Source: Chelonoidis abingdonii
Lineage: Eukaryota; Chordata; Testudines; Testudinidae
Direction: 5' to 3'
DNA: 64,000 bases
Assembly: GCF_003597395.2 (NCBI RefSeq)
Contig: NC_133777.1
Span: 9,205,621 to 9,269,620, forward strand
The notes beneath the pieces are model-generated. The model was not told the DNA's origin, made no database searches, and saw only the letters and a list, made by a program, of their open reading frames with translations. The translations under genes and the position numbers were made by a program. Positions 47,801 through 57,526 of this stretch are shown piece by piece. Position 1 is the first letter of the stretch, and the number at the start of each line of letters is the position of its first letter.

Positions 47801-50800
47801 AATCTCTCTCTTTGTAGTTGTTAAACTTGTTTTACTGTTTTAGCTAATCCAGTGAGTTAAAACTGAAGTGTCAGGATAACTCCATTTGGGGTAACAAATT
47901 ATGTGCATCTCACTCCCTTAAAGGAACAACGGACTTCACGTATTTGTACTGCCCAGGACAGGGCTGGGCAGTAGAGGATATATATTTGTGGGTAAAGATC
48001 TGGGACTGTGGGTGTGTTGAGGTCATGCTGCAGCATAACCAAAGGTGGTCACAGCCAAGGTGTGGCTGGCTGACTGCAGCACATACACACTCACACAGCT
48101 GGGAGTGTTTTACATGCTGGAGGCTGATTGGGAGCAGTCCAAGCTGGAGGCTACAGCAGCAAGGCGTTGTATAGGACCCGGATTGCAGAGCAGGGGTGAC
48201 AGCTACTCACTGGTCTGTATTGTACTCTGGTATGTCATAGAGGGGAAGTGGTATCTGGTATCCAATCCAAGGGGAACATTCTGTTGGAGTGTGGGAACGT
48301 TACGACAGCACCTAAGGGGATGCTATCTTCCCGCCTGGCCTTCATTCTTTTTCCATGAAGCCTGGAGGGATTTTTCCTGAAACCTGAGGGCCTAAATAAA
48401 TGGTTAATTCTGGCATATCAGATCATGGTCATTCAGCAGGCTCACTGTGACACTTCCTTCACAACAGTCGTAGCCCTGGCATCCCCAGCTATTGAATTCA
48501 GGGACCACCATGCCCTGCCAATGCCCCTCAATTCCAACCCACACCCCTCTGTTGGACCAACTCCAGGAACAACTGGGGAGACAGTGCCAAACATACTGAA
48601 CCAAATGGTGAAGCCACCAGATGCCCTTTCAGGACTAGATCAGGAAACACATCCAACTCAGGATGTAATACAACACCCAACCACAGCCTCTAGGCACACA
48701 CCCGGCACACCAAGCTAGTACCTGAATTAGGGCTGTTTGCCCCCTCGCTCCCATAGCACAGCAGCCACTTGCGCAGCATGGAAAAGGCCTGCATGTTGAG
48801 CCACTGGTCCTCTGTGTAATATTGACCAATTGAGAGCACCGTGAAGAAGTCTGTGGCAACTGCACCATCCACCTCTGTGATAGGGCCAGGCTGGGAATTA
48901 GAAGATAAACTAGGTGAAGTGGCAGGACTTCCTAAGGCAGAGATTGTTGGGGAGAGGGGAAGTGGCGTTCACCAAACACAAGAACTGAGGCAGTGAACAG
49001 GTTTGTATGTTTACATGTATGTAGAAGATGGGACCCTCCATAACAACCAGAGGCCCAGGATGGGAAGGTGCAGGTCTTTTCCCATGGGAGGGGCCCTCAA
49101 AGTCCTTTTTATTTCCCATCTCCCTCAAAAGCCACATTTCAGCAACCTTCCGTTTCAAGATAAATGGTTCTCAACACATGTCTGTGTGGTCACCAAAATC
49201 TGCAAGATGCTCTATTCCACCCCTCCCTGGGGCGAAACCTTCTGTTTCTGTACTCTCATTAGCCTAGGAGTTTGAAATCCAGACTCTGATGCTCAAGGTG
49301 CCTGACCACTGCACCCACTGGCTGTCCAGCTGGCTAAGAACAGCAGCACTTCTAGATCACCTTTTCTAAAGATGACCTGAGCTCAGGAGCCTTTAAGGGT
49401 GGGGAGGTGACATGACATGGTCCAGGTCCTTTTGAGGGTCTCTGGAATTCACCACTCACCTGCCTTGCCCTGGGATTGGAAAAGAAGCCTCCAGAGGGCT
49501 GTGCAACTCCTTGCTGAACGCTTGCATATCTCAGCCAGTCCACCATCCTTTTATTGACCAGATTGGTCTGATCTACAGATGGAAAGCAAAGCAGGTAAGG
49601 GTTAGATTCATCATAGCAAGGGGCCTCTGCAGCACGCTAGTCACTAACCGAACTGGTATACTTTAAATCTAGCCCAAGACTGACAGCAGAACTCTAGTCC
49701 AGCTCATAGCAACTCTCAGAGCAAAGGGATTCCCTCACAGTCAAACTCTGTAGGTGATTTTCACACACACACACACACACACACACACCCCGGTTCTTCT
49801 ACTTTTACACAAGCTCAGAGACCAGCATCTTTTGTATTCCGTTCACAGCTCCGTATACGATTCCCACCCCCTGGCCTTTCCCCCATCCCCCATTCCTGTT
49901 CATTGCTATACTTAATTTCATCAATGTTCTGCACAATTCTTCAGAATGAAGCCAGAAAGTGAGCACAGGAACCTGGGATTTGTAATACAGATCAGCCCAA
50001 TGGTACATCTATTCCCAAGTCCTGTCTCTAACAGCAGCTATTGGAAGGGTAGTATCAGAAGGTGAGATGTAATGGACAATAATGGAATAACCTGTCTGTT
50101 AGGGGATGTTTTTTCCCCTAATTCAGGGTGTTGTGATTAGTCTGAGCCCTATAGCATGAAAATGAATATCCTCTATACAGTTTTATCCTATTTAATGTAG
50201 CAGAAGCCCAGGGAAGTGGTGCTGCATCCTAGGCAAAGGCAAATATTCCATTCCAGCATTGTCCTTCAAGCCTCCCCCAGTTTCTGTCCAAGAAGCGCAA
50301 ATCTCGGAGCAAACTCCTGAACCTTGTCGCAGCACACTGCAACATCTCCTTCTCATAAGAGTATTTCTGCACCTTTTGCCATCAAGCCCCCCCCATGACT
50401 GGAGTGCTCTCCCAAAGCCTACTCACCAGGCCATCACCTCCCTCCAAATTTCATCACCCCCACCTTTCAAATTCTCTGCCACTCCAAATCCCACTTCTGC
50501 CAGGAAACCTATGAAAAGTGAACTGGCTGCTGTTCTGTATTCACGAAACAGAGACACAAACTGGGGAGCCACGCAAGTCTTTCCACCCCTACCCCAAGCG
50601 CCTCAGGGTACATATTTATACTGCAATCACACTCAGAGGCCACAGTGCTAGGCACATACATATAGCAAGGATCTCTCTGCCTAAAGAGAGAGTGTCTCTC
50701 TGTTCTGGAAGGTGCCTAGCACACTCGAGAGCACTGAACAAATAAGATAATGATCCTCAATGGATCAGAGGTTCACTTTCCCTGGGATATAGGTGCCATT

Positions 50801-53800
50801 TATAATGGCAATTTGCAAGTATCCCAAGCCATTCTCTTGATCTAAGCCTTTAAAGACCCTCCTTTATCATCATGCTGTGTGATTGTGATCTGTTCATTCT
50901 CTGTGGGTCTCTGGGACCCTCTGGCATTTACCTTCAGTTAGGCTTGCTGGCGATAGACTGATGATCTTGGAGAGTAGAGGAAGAAGGTGCCGTGAACTCT
51001 GACCCTCAGGCAGTCGCCCTTCCAGGACTTTTACAACACGCTGCCCCACTGCTAATACCTCAGCCTTTTTATGTCCCTTAAAATGAAGCAAAGTTTAAAA
51101 CAAGATGATCATTTGCAACTGAGATTTTAATGATTTCAGCCTTACAAACGCTTAGATGAGAGCATCTCTGCTCTGATGCTGAGTGCATCTATTTTACCAT
51201 AATCCACAGATCTCTTCTACAAGCTGAAGTCACAGTTCCCAATGGAGGAAACATCTGACAAAGCAACAAGTTTGTGGACAGCCACAATTGGAAGTTGAAT
51301 TTATTTGCCAAAAGTGGCTTTAGCGGGCACCCCTTCAAATATAATGCTACATTCATCCAGCATGGATGGAGAGGCAAACAATAGAGCTAACAATCCCTAG
51401 TGGTGAATTTGCCAATATGATTTTTAAACACAAGGCTTGTGGCTTTGAGTCAGATTGATGAAACACGTCCTAACATGCCTAGTTAGCTGGTACTTATAAG
51501 GAGAATAAAACACTCTGTTTGGAAGTCTTGCTTTGGTTTAAGATACATAATTAGACAGAATTGTCAGGGGACCTGGGTCTCCCACAAAGATAACCCCTCC
51601 TTTGGGATGACAGGCAGATACCAAAGCTTTTGAGAGGCTGCCTGCAGCCGGGTGGTTACCCTGCTCCTGCCCTGAAGGGCTTACAACAGCCCTGGGAGAG
51701 GGCTGTGGCAGGGGAAAGGCTGGGCTGATTGGAGAACAGCCACAGTTGTGGCTGGCTTAATCAGGGCCCAGCTGGCCCTTATAAGAGGGCAGTGGCCCAG
51801 AAGGAAAGACAGTCTCTCTCTCTCTCTCTGTATTCAGAGAGAGAAGGGCCTGGCTGCAAGGAGCTTAACTAAGTGCCTAGAGTGGAGCAGGGCTGGGGAA
51901 AGGCCAAGGGAGCTAGGGAGCTTCAGCCTAGGAAAGCCTCAGGCTGCAGGCCTGCGGTAAGGTCAATGGGGCACTTGGATTGCAGGAGGCGCCGCAGCAG
52001 TGAGTCGTCGCCCCGTGACACTGCCCTAGTGGTAGCAAATGGTTCTCTTCCTCCTCCAAAGCCATCATGCTAGCAGAAACTAAAACCCATGCAAGTATTC
52101 AGAGTCTCTGATAGTCTCTTCAGCTGGCTGCCTCATCCTCTTGATCTGAAGGATGTAAATCAACACCAACCTGTGGCATCACCTTGTCCAGTAGTTATCA
52201 GATGTGTGCCCTACTCAGGGAAAAGCAAGTGATTGGGTGTTGAGCTACACAACTTTCTAGAGGTGAGGGAGCTGCACTTGGGAACCCTACTCAAGGCTAG
52301 TAAGCCTGTGTCATAAGTAGATAGGTAAGGGTTAATTTTCTTTTACCTGTAAAGGGTGAACAAAGGGGGAACCAAACACCTGACCAGAGGACCAATCAGA
52401 GACCTGGATTTTTTTTAAAAGTCTGGGAGGGAACTGGAAACTCGGGGTCTTTTTGTTTTCCTCGGCTGTGAGTAAACAAGCTTTTCGTCTAACTCCAATC
52501 TTCTTTCTAATATTCTACTATCAAGTGTGAGTACAAAGGAAACAAAGCAATAAGCTGTTATGTGCTTTGGTTTGTAATTACATGTGTGTTGATTTTGCTG
52601 GACTGGTTTAATTGGGCTATCTTTTAAATCAGACTGTTTATTCCTATTTTCTTATAAGCCACATCCCTGTATTGAATTTCTTAATGCAGTGTTTAGTATA
52701 TGTAAGTTCTTTCTTTTTTTATATAAAGTTTTCTTTTTAAAACTTGTGGGAGTTTCTTTTCCTAGTGAGGCAAAGGGGAGAGGAATTTCTGTGCCCGGAG
52801 CTCTGTCTACCTCTGTGTGACAGGCTAGGGGGAGGGGAGCCCATGCTCTGTGGTTTACTTTCCTATTGTCCCAGGGCGGGAACAAGCTACGGGGAAAAAG
52901 TTATAGGGGAAAGAGGGAGAATCAACTCTGTTCTCTTGTGTTTGAGGTTTTTCTCTAGTTACTGCTACGAGACAAAGGGAGGGGTGAATCTCTTTGTGTG
53001 AGTTTAACTAGGTTGAATGCATAGCCTCAGGGGGAAGTAGATTATCCTCGCTGGGTTGTATTCAAGGAGCATAGTAAGGCATCGCTCCGGCTAACCCAAG
53101 GAAAGGGGGGGAAGCTGGGGGATGAGATAGGGAGACCCAGGGGGCTCTGGGTCTTGTGGGGTCCCCCAGGGATAAGTTGGGGCGACTTGAGGGCTGATAG
53201 GAGCCAGAATCCTATCTGGTGGCAGCGAGATAAGATCCAAGCTGGTACAAGCTTGGGGGGAATCATAGTAAGCACCCAGATTTTGGACGCTAAAGTCCAG
53301 ATTTGGGACAGACATTTACCACAGCCTGTTAACATACAAATACATACACCCTCCCCACCTCTCCACACACTGACAGATGAACCAAAGAAACACATTAAAG
53401 AAGAGACTTCTGATTTCAGGATCATTACAGTAAAGGAAAATGGTAAGAGGAAACTCCATCCCTCCCGGGTTACAAAGCTGTGACACAGGGAACTGAAGGA
53501 ACCATGTCGTCATGGTGCTGACACGCACCTCCAGGAGCCTTGCCTGCTTTCTAGAGAGAAGCATGATCAATGGCGGATTTCCAGTTTTAAACAAGTTTAC
53601 CAGCCACTTAGAGGATCTGCTCTTCACCTGTTAGAAATGCCTAAAATTACATCTGCCAGTCTACTCTCCCAACAAACAGAAGAGCAAGAGGCAGAGAAGC
53701 CAGGGAAGAAAGTTGCTGCAGCTGCCTCTTTCTGGCAACAGTAAGGCTATAAGCTCTGCGTCTCAGGCAAAGTACGCAGGACTGACAGAGCTGCAATGAC

Positions 53801-56800
53801 AGGTAGGCAAATAGAATGAGTGACTCACTTCCCACATCCACTTCAATTCCTTGCAGTTAGAAGAAGAAACCCATCTAAAGGAGACACTGACAGGCAAGAA
53901 TGAAAGATAGGAGGGTCTTTTTGTAAGGGCTCTGCTGAATAGTTCTCGCTTTCATTACATCAAGTGGGACATTGCTCATCAGTGTCACCTGCTGCAATGA
54001 GCTGCAGTAGCAGCACTAAATCTACCAAATCAAAGCCTCAGCAGCATCAAAATAGAGCAAAAAAATGTGTTATGGTTCGGTTTCTAATTCAAAGGTAAAT
54101 ACACAGATAAGAGGCCAGTTTTAGATCTGGGAATTTTTACATTTTAACTATGCAATTGCTTTCTGAGGAAACTACGCAATTGCCTTCTGCTTTATAAATA
54201 AGTTACTTTCCCTAGTAAAGGTAGATTAGAGCCTTGCAACATGACTCGAACTTGACGACGAATGAAAACAACCGTCCCCTCACCCTTGGGTCATCTCTGA
54301 CCACCCCTACCTGCCCTTACTGCCAGCCACCACCACCTTGCTGCGCTCTGTGAACGCTGCAGAATGAGCGGGCCAAGGAGTTGCAGCACACAGAGCACAG
54401 CAAGTTGGGGATGGCCAGCAGGAGCATGGCATGCACCTGCTACCAACCACCCCTCACCACCAGGGCCAGGAGAGATGGATAGTGGGCTTGGGGAGCTACC
54501 ATCAAGCCAAGTCTCAAGGATGAGGCAATGGCAGCTCTTACACAGGTTGCGGGGAAGTGTAGGTTCAGGTTGGTTCAATTCTGACAATGACTCAACCCTC
54601 TAATGTCAGGCTGGGATCAGCTGTGCTTGGCTCAGGTTTTAAAGTTAGGCCAAGCAGACCACTGAACGTTATGAAAAACCAGCACCATAAAGAGGTTAGA
54701 AACCACAATAAATTTACTTTTCAATCCTTTCCTTTGCAGGCATGAGCAGCAATAGATTGAATTCTATTACAGGAGCTTGCACTGAAAAGTTCCTTCCCGC
54801 TCCCCAAGTCACAGAGCCCACTGCTCTCATCCACTCATGCTATTCACACGTTGATTTTAAATATCTCATCATTATCAAATCTTGAATACACAGAAAACTT
54901 TACTGTTTGATCCCAAACAAAGCATAAATGTTCTTCTTAATTTACATGAAGTTCCTTCCGTTCTTACGTATACACATGTAAGTAAATTTTACTCCCCTTG
55001 AGTTAAGTGAAGGGGTGATGAAATCTAGACAAGACTACTGATAGCACAGTCCATCTACCTGAGCCAAGAGGACGGAGGACACTAGACTCAAGAGCTTTGC
55101 CTCCTGGATTTCATTGCAGGATAGGATCAGATAATTGCTGGGTGACATTTCTCTCAAGATGGCAGCACACAGAGCCTGAATCTGCTCAGGACACTTGGGC
55201 AAACACAGTACTTTCTGCAACAGCTCTACAAATTTGCCATCCAACCTACAAAAATATATTAAAAAAAACAAAACAAAAACCAGTCATTCAGGCATCACTG
55301 AAAGAAAACAAGAATGTTTACTTATATTCCTATTTGACAGTCCTGATATAGTGTCTTCTTTGAGGCTGGCCCTTAGTAATCTCATATTACTCAACCTCTT
55401 CAGTCTGAGCATCTCTGAATTTCACTCATTTAATAAGGCCTGATCCAATTCTTAATGAAGTCAGAGGGAATTTTTTCCACTTACTTTAAGAGGAGCTGGA
55501 CAGGGTCTCTAGTTTGCAAGGGGAAAGAGAATGGACTGGATTTCAACATCTGCAACTAGCACAACATTTTCAGCAAAGGGAATTTTTTGCAGTCACCCAG
55601 CCTTCATTTCTGATCTGTCAAGAACAGAATGCTTTGCATCTCCTGTGTACTGGAGAAGCACAAGCTTCAGTTTCGACATTTTATATTCTAATAGATACAC
55701 AGTTGCTGGGATTAGTACACTGAAGTGGATGCTAAGAAAATATTTTCTGTTACAGAAACAAGACAAAAAAACCACAACCAAACACACACACAAATTCCAT
55801 CTTCACAAGTTTTACTTTTCATGGGTAAGGTGCAGAACTATAGATGTTATATAATAATGGACAGTAATATATTTAAAAGAGCACAGCACTCACCCCTGGG
55901 TACAGAGACATATTGGTAGATACATTAAAATACAAAAAAAGCTATTAACTATTTTTGGTCGCTGCAAATGCAATCCAAAAAGGAAGTAGGGCAGATCTGT
56001 AGTAGTACTGATCTACAGAATACTGAAACACACTCTTGACAATACCCCGTTACAGTGACTACCTAACTGGGCTTAACATGTCCTCTCACTCACTTCCGGA
56101 CATATTTTGTGGCTGAAACAATAAGGAAAAGTCTCTGCAAACAGTCAATGGTATCATTTCCCAAGTCGTGATTCTGGAGAAGGCTTGTGATTCGCGAACT
56201 AAACTTCCTCAGTTCTTCATCCTGGATCTCCCTAGTGAAGAACAGCAACACAGGAATTAGGAAGCCCTAAACCAGGAAAATTTCATGGTCTAAAACATAC
56301 AGAAACAAAAACACAGAAGTCCACAATCCGCTGCTCTGTTAACCTCAAAGCCAAAATACTGGTATCAACCCTATTTCTGTGATTTGAACTGTCTGAAATG
56401 TTTGTTCCTTTAAAACCATTTCCCCTTTATTTTTGTGCTATGTGGTTTTTATTTGCTTTTCAAGTTCAAGAAGCCAATTTGTAAGCCTCTTCTCAAATGG
56501 CAAGAAAGGAAGTAAATAGCTACTACCACTCCAAAGCTATGGCTGCTAAACGAGCAATTTAAGAGGGAAAAAGCTTTAATATCTCCTACAAACAAGCCAT
56601 TCATCCCTTCATTTGCCAGAATGAAAACAAAGCCAAAGCTAGGAAGACCCAAGAATGTTTGCAACTCTCCTCTGAACACATCATCCTGCTGGTATCTCAG
56701 CAGTCCTCTCTGAAAGCGCAGTATTTTAGACGCATCCTTGGGAGCAAGGTTTCAGGAGAGCTTCTGAGAAGGCTGAATCTGGAATTGTTTCCAGCTGCAC

Positions 56801-57526
56801 TGCAGCTGCACCCACTCCCACTGCCTATTGTCAGCAATGGGGAAACCTCTCAGTGGGGACCAGTTCCAAGAGGCAGCCTCCTGTCTGAAGTGTCCCCTTG
56901 TAGTGGTGATAGCTTGGGCAAATCACTTCATGCCCCTGCCTCAGCCACCCTGGCTGGGCAGTGGAGAGAATAACACTTCCCTTTGCCCTGGGTTTGCAGA
57001 TGTCAGCGTCTGAGGAACCCTCAAGTGTGGGAGCACAAAGCGCTTGAAACACTCACAGCCTCAGGAACGATGTTGCTCAATGCACCAACCCAGACACAAC
57101 CCCCTCCCCTGCCTGCCCTCAGCAATCACTGCCCTGAGCAGAACCAGGCACCTATACAGAGACAGGAAACCCCCCCCACGCGGGGCACGCAACCCAGGCG
57201 CCCTGCTGCCCCCCCTCCCCACGCGGGGCACGCAACCCAGGCGCCCTGCTGCCCCCCCCTCCCCACGCGGGGCACGCAACCCAGGCGCCCTGCTGCCCCC
57301 CCCTCCCCACGCGGGGCACGCAACCCAGGCGCCCTGCTGCCCCCCCCTCCCCACGCGGGGCACGCAACCCAGGCGCCCTGCTGCCCCCCCTCCCCACGCG
57401 GGGCACGCCACCCAGCGAACCCCGCCTCACGCGGGGCCGCGTCGCTGGCGGAGCGAGGGTCTGGGTAAGCCGGCTCCCCCCGTACCGGGCCTGCCGCAGG
57501 AAGTTTTCCGCCCCCGGCGCGAACAT
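38555..57526 (-). CDS. AP5Z1: AP5Z1, AP-5 adaptor complex zeta subunit, complete
   Basis: AP5Z1 is a large subunit of the fifth adaptor complex. It works with AP5B1, AP5M1 and AP5S1 and with SPG11/SPG15 on late endosomes and lysosomes in retrieval to the Golgi; human loss causes spastic paraplegia 48. Seventeen coding exons on the minus strand: 57526-57486, 56231-56094, 55245-55059, 51076-50932, 49572-49460, 48890-48722, 47328-47188, 46487-46450, 46367-46205, 45852-45674, 43456-43314, 41937-41788, 41435-41324, 40773-40676, 39860-39728, 39539-39325 and 38825-38555. All junctions are GT-AG, all phases agree and no stop interrupts, giving 811 residues against about 807 in human. The protein is an all-helical solenoid with no catalytic motif; the older helicase label for this gene is not supported here. 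The ATG lies inside a CpG island and starts [14 protein letters not shown], matching human MFSAGAESLLHQAR. Confidence 0.97.
38826..39324 (-). other. AP5Z1: AP5Z1 intron 16
   Basis: About 500 bases with no feature beyond the splice sites; the donor is an atypical gtgtga. Confidence 0.7.
39325..39539 (-). CDS. AP5Z1: AP5Z1 exon 16
   Basis: Residues 651-721 plus two bases. Contains [40 protein letters not shown] and [19 protein letters not shown], all nearly identical to human. Confidence 0.97.
39728..39860 (-). CDS. AP5Z1: AP5Z1 exon 15
   Basis: Completes an Arg split over the intron and encodes residues 607-650: [20 protein letters not shown], then [14 protein letters not shown]. Acceptor ggcag, donor GTG|gtaagg. 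The following intron is only 188 bases. Confidence 0.95.
39861..40675 (-). other. AP5Z1: AP5Z1 intron 14
   Basis: About 0.8 kb. A SINE-like remnant near 39985-40150 (tatggcagcgcccagggcct) is visible; nothing else is supported. Confidence 0.6.
40676..40773 (-). CDS. AP5Z1: AP5Z1 exon 14
   Basis: Residues 574-605 plus two bases: [20 protein letters not shown] and [12 protein letters not shown]. Acceptor ctccag was chosen because it keeps phase and aligns with human [14 protein letters not shown]. Confidence 0.93.
40774..41323 (-). other. AP5Z1: AP5Z1 intron 13
   Basis: About 550 bases with a cytosine run at 41062-41074 and no other feature. Confidence 0.65.
41324..41435 (-). CDS. AP5Z1: AP5Z1 exon 13
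   Basis: Residues 536-573: [20 protein letters not shown] and [17 protein letters not shown]. Acceptor caacag, donor GAG|gtaggg. Confidence 0.95.
41436..41787 (-). other. AP5Z1: AP5Z1 intron 12
   Basis: About 350 bases, no feature seen beyond splice sites. Confidence 0.65.
41788..41937 (-). CDS. AP5Z1: AP5Z1 exon 12
   Basis: Residues 486-535: [20 protein letters not shown], then [20 protein letters not shown]. Acceptor cactag, donor CG|gtacga. Confidence 0.95.
41938..43313 (-). other. AP5Z1: AP5Z1 intron 11
   Basis: About 1.4 kb, largely occupied by an AT-rich interspersed repeat followed by CR1-like 3' sequence (about 42535-43090). Confidence 0.65.
42535..43090 (+). repeat. AT-rich repeat joined to CR1-like 3' sequence
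   Basis: The left part (ggaggctcaaaaagttaaag, caacatttaccaataaaaat) matches a repeat I recognise from turtle genomes. The right part (aattccttcctgacccctaa) is typical of CR1 LINE 3' regions. The junction near 42895 suggests a composite or LINE 3' fragment. Confidence 0.5.
43314..43456 (-). CDS. AP5Z1: AP5Z1 exon 11
   Basis: Residues 439-485 plus two bases: [20 protein letters not shown], then [20 protein letters not shown] and LDIQLR. The donor gtgaca is weak but the phase and the human counterpart (FLAWNSPPLTSEFVVLLPAL) support it. Confidence 0.94.
44242..45584. mobile_element. hAT-like element (outer), interrupted
   Basis: Left end CAATGGGCCTCAAACTGTGG and the inverse of the right end CAGTGGTGCCGAAACTTTTC are imperfect TIRs of hAT type. 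The interior is a CT-rich run of ccagctgcagctccactcc units found on both sides of the inner insertion. Flanking octamers (gtgcatgg and ttgtacag) agree only partly, so the duplication has decayed. Confidence 0.6.
44388..45322. mobile_element. TIR DNA transposon nested in the outer element
   Basis: Left end CTCCTGGGGGAGTTCTGC pairs with the inverse of the right end CTGCTGGAGGAATTCTGC (15 of 18). TA dinucleotides flank both ends (44386-44387 and 45323-45324), which fits a TA-targeting, mariner-like family. About 935 bases with no transposase frame. The CT-rich outer sequence resumes directly after it. Confidence 0.65.
45674..45852 (-). CDS. AP5Z1: AP5Z1 exon 10
   Basis: Residues 379-438: [40 protein letters not shown] and [12 protein letters not shown]. 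Near-identical in human ([18 protein letters not shown]). Confidence 0.97.
46205..46367 (-). CDS. AP5Z1: AP5Z1 exon 9
   Basis: Residues 325-378 plus one base: [40 protein letters not shown] and [11 protein letters not shown]. Acceptor gtgcag; separated from exon 8 by only 82 bases. The intron behind it (45853-46204) has no visible feature. Confidence 0.96.
46450..46487 (-). CDS. AP5Z1: AP5Z1 exon 8, 38-base small exon
   Basis: Encodes residues 312-324, [12 protein letters not shown], matching human ALRKGDSDLQKA. Acceptor gtcag, donor GCT|gtaagt. It keeps phase between exons 7 and 9, so it is a genuine small exon. Confidence 0.93.
46488..47187 (-). other. AP5Z1: AP5Z1 intron 7
   Basis: About 700 bases without a recognised feature. 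Confidence 0.6.
47188..47328 (-). CDS. AP5Z1: AP5Z1 exon 7
   Basis: Residues 265-311 plus one base: [20 protein letters not shown] and [20 protein letters not shown], then IEQSNR. Acceptor ctgtag, donor C|gtgagt. Confidence 0.96.
47329..48721 (-). other. AP5Z1: AP5Z1 intron 6
   Basis: About 1.4 kb, mostly filled by an interspersed repeat at about 47430-48400. Confidence 0.65.
47430..48400 (+). repeat. Interspersed repeat, probably a retroelement fragment
   Basis: Motifs such as catgccttgtaagggattg, aaaactcataatttgctgat and gggagtgttttacatgctgg recur in turtle genomes as one element. No coding frame or clear termini are visible, so the class (LTR versus other) stays open. Confidence 0.5.
48722..48890 (-). 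CDS. AP5Z1: AP5Z1 exon 6
   Basis: Residues 209-264 plus one base: [40 protein letters not shown]. Acceptor tcccag, donor G|gtacta. Human has [17 protein letters not shown] here. Confidence 0.97.
48891..49459 (-). other. AP5Z1: AP5Z1 intron 5
   Basis: About 570 bases, no feature seen. Confidence 0.6.
49460..49572 (-). CDS. AP5Z1: AP5Z1 exon 5
   Basis: Residues 171-208: [20 protein letters not shown] and [11 protein letters not shown]. Acceptor ctgtag, donor CAG|gtgagt. Confidence 0.96.
49573..50931 (-). other. AP5Z1: AP5Z1 intron 4
   Basis: About 1.4 kb. It holds an AC microsatellite (49761-49788) and a SINE-like remnant near 50640-50760. No exon. Confidence 0.6.
49761..49788. repeat. (AC)n microsatellite
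   Basis: About 13 uninterrupted AC units followed by a short cytosine run. Confidence 0.95.
50932..51076 (-). CDS. AP5Z1: AP5Z1 exon 4
   Basis: Residues 123-170 plus one base: [20 protein letters not shown], then [20 protein letters not shown]. Acceptor tttaag, donor G|gtaaat. Confidence 0.96.
51562..52020 (+). mobile_element. LTR-like element (solo LTR candidate)
   Basis: Starts TGTCAGGGG and ends CCGTGACA. It carries a TATA-like box (TTATAAGA at 51779-51786) and, just behind it, a CT run (51813-51829), the arrangement of an LTR promoter. No matching target-site duplication was found at these ends, so the limits are tentative. Confidence 0.5.
51813..51829. repeat. (CT)n run
   Basis: About eight CT units just downstream of the TATA-like box of the LTR-like element. 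Confidence 0.9.
52309..53485 (+). mobile_element. LTR-like or retroviral leader-like element
   Basis: Starts TGTCATAAG and ends GCTGTGACA, about 1.2 kb. Motifs such as gataggtaagggttaatttt and ctctgggtcttgtggggtcc recur in turtle DNA as one dispersed element. A tract near 53214-53235 (ctatctggtggcagcgag) resembles the sequence next to a retroviral primer-binding site. There are no gag, pol or env frames. Confidence 0.5.
55059..55245 (-). CDS. AP5Z1: AP5Z1 exon 3
   Basis: Residues 60-122: [40 protein letters not shown] and [12 protein letters not shown]. Acceptor tgtag; the donor gtagat is weak but fixed by phase. Confidence 0.96.
55246..56093 (-). other. AP5Z1: AP5Z1 intron 2
   Basis: About 850 AT-rich bases with no feature seen. 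Confidence 0.6.
56094..56231 (-). CDS. AP5Z1: AP5Z1 exon 2
   Basis: Residues 14-59 plus two bases: [19 protein letters not shown] and [20 protein letters not shown]. Human has EIQDEELKKFCSRICKLLQ. Acceptor actag, donor AA|gtgagt. Confidence 0.96.
56232..57485 (-). other. AP5Z1: AP5Z1 intron 1
   Basis: The 5' part lies in the CpG island and carries the 43-44 bp minisatellite; the 3' part (56232-57160) shows no feature. Confidence 0.7.
57168..57415 (-). repeat. G-rich minisatellite, six copies of 43-44 bp
   Basis: Units begin with cacgcgggg at 57177, 57220, 57264, 57308, 57352 and 57395; a degenerate seventh start lies at 57428. Differences are almost only in the length of the cytosine run. 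On the AP5Z1 sense strand each complete unit reads GGGAGGGGGGGCAGCAGGG then CGCCTGGG, so four G-tracts with loops of 1, 5 and 5 bases, a canonical G-quadruplex pattern. The array ends about 70 bases inside intron 1. Confidence 0.95.

Larger units (their letters stand above)
51077..55058 (-). other. AP5Z1: AP5Z1 intron 3, 4 kb, with two LTR-like elements
   Basis: Contains two elements that begin TGTCA and end TGACA (51562-52020 and 52309-53485), both in plus orientation and therefore antisense to AP5Z1. The remainder (53490-55058) shows no exon; it has AT-rich unremarkable DNA. Confidence 0.65.

Noticed and set aside
51557..52025. Target-site duplication for the first LTR-like element
   Set aside because: Flanks agaat and ctgcc do not match, so the element ends are not proven.
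52309..53485. Intact endogenous retrovirus
   Set aside because: There are no gag, pol or env frames and no second matching LTR in the window.
57168..57415. CRISPR-like array
   Set aside because: Repeats are directly abutting with no unique spacers, and the host is a vertebrate.
38555..57526. AP5Z1 as a DNA helicase
   Set aside because: An early label for this gene; no Walker A/B or helicase motifs are visible in the 811 residues.
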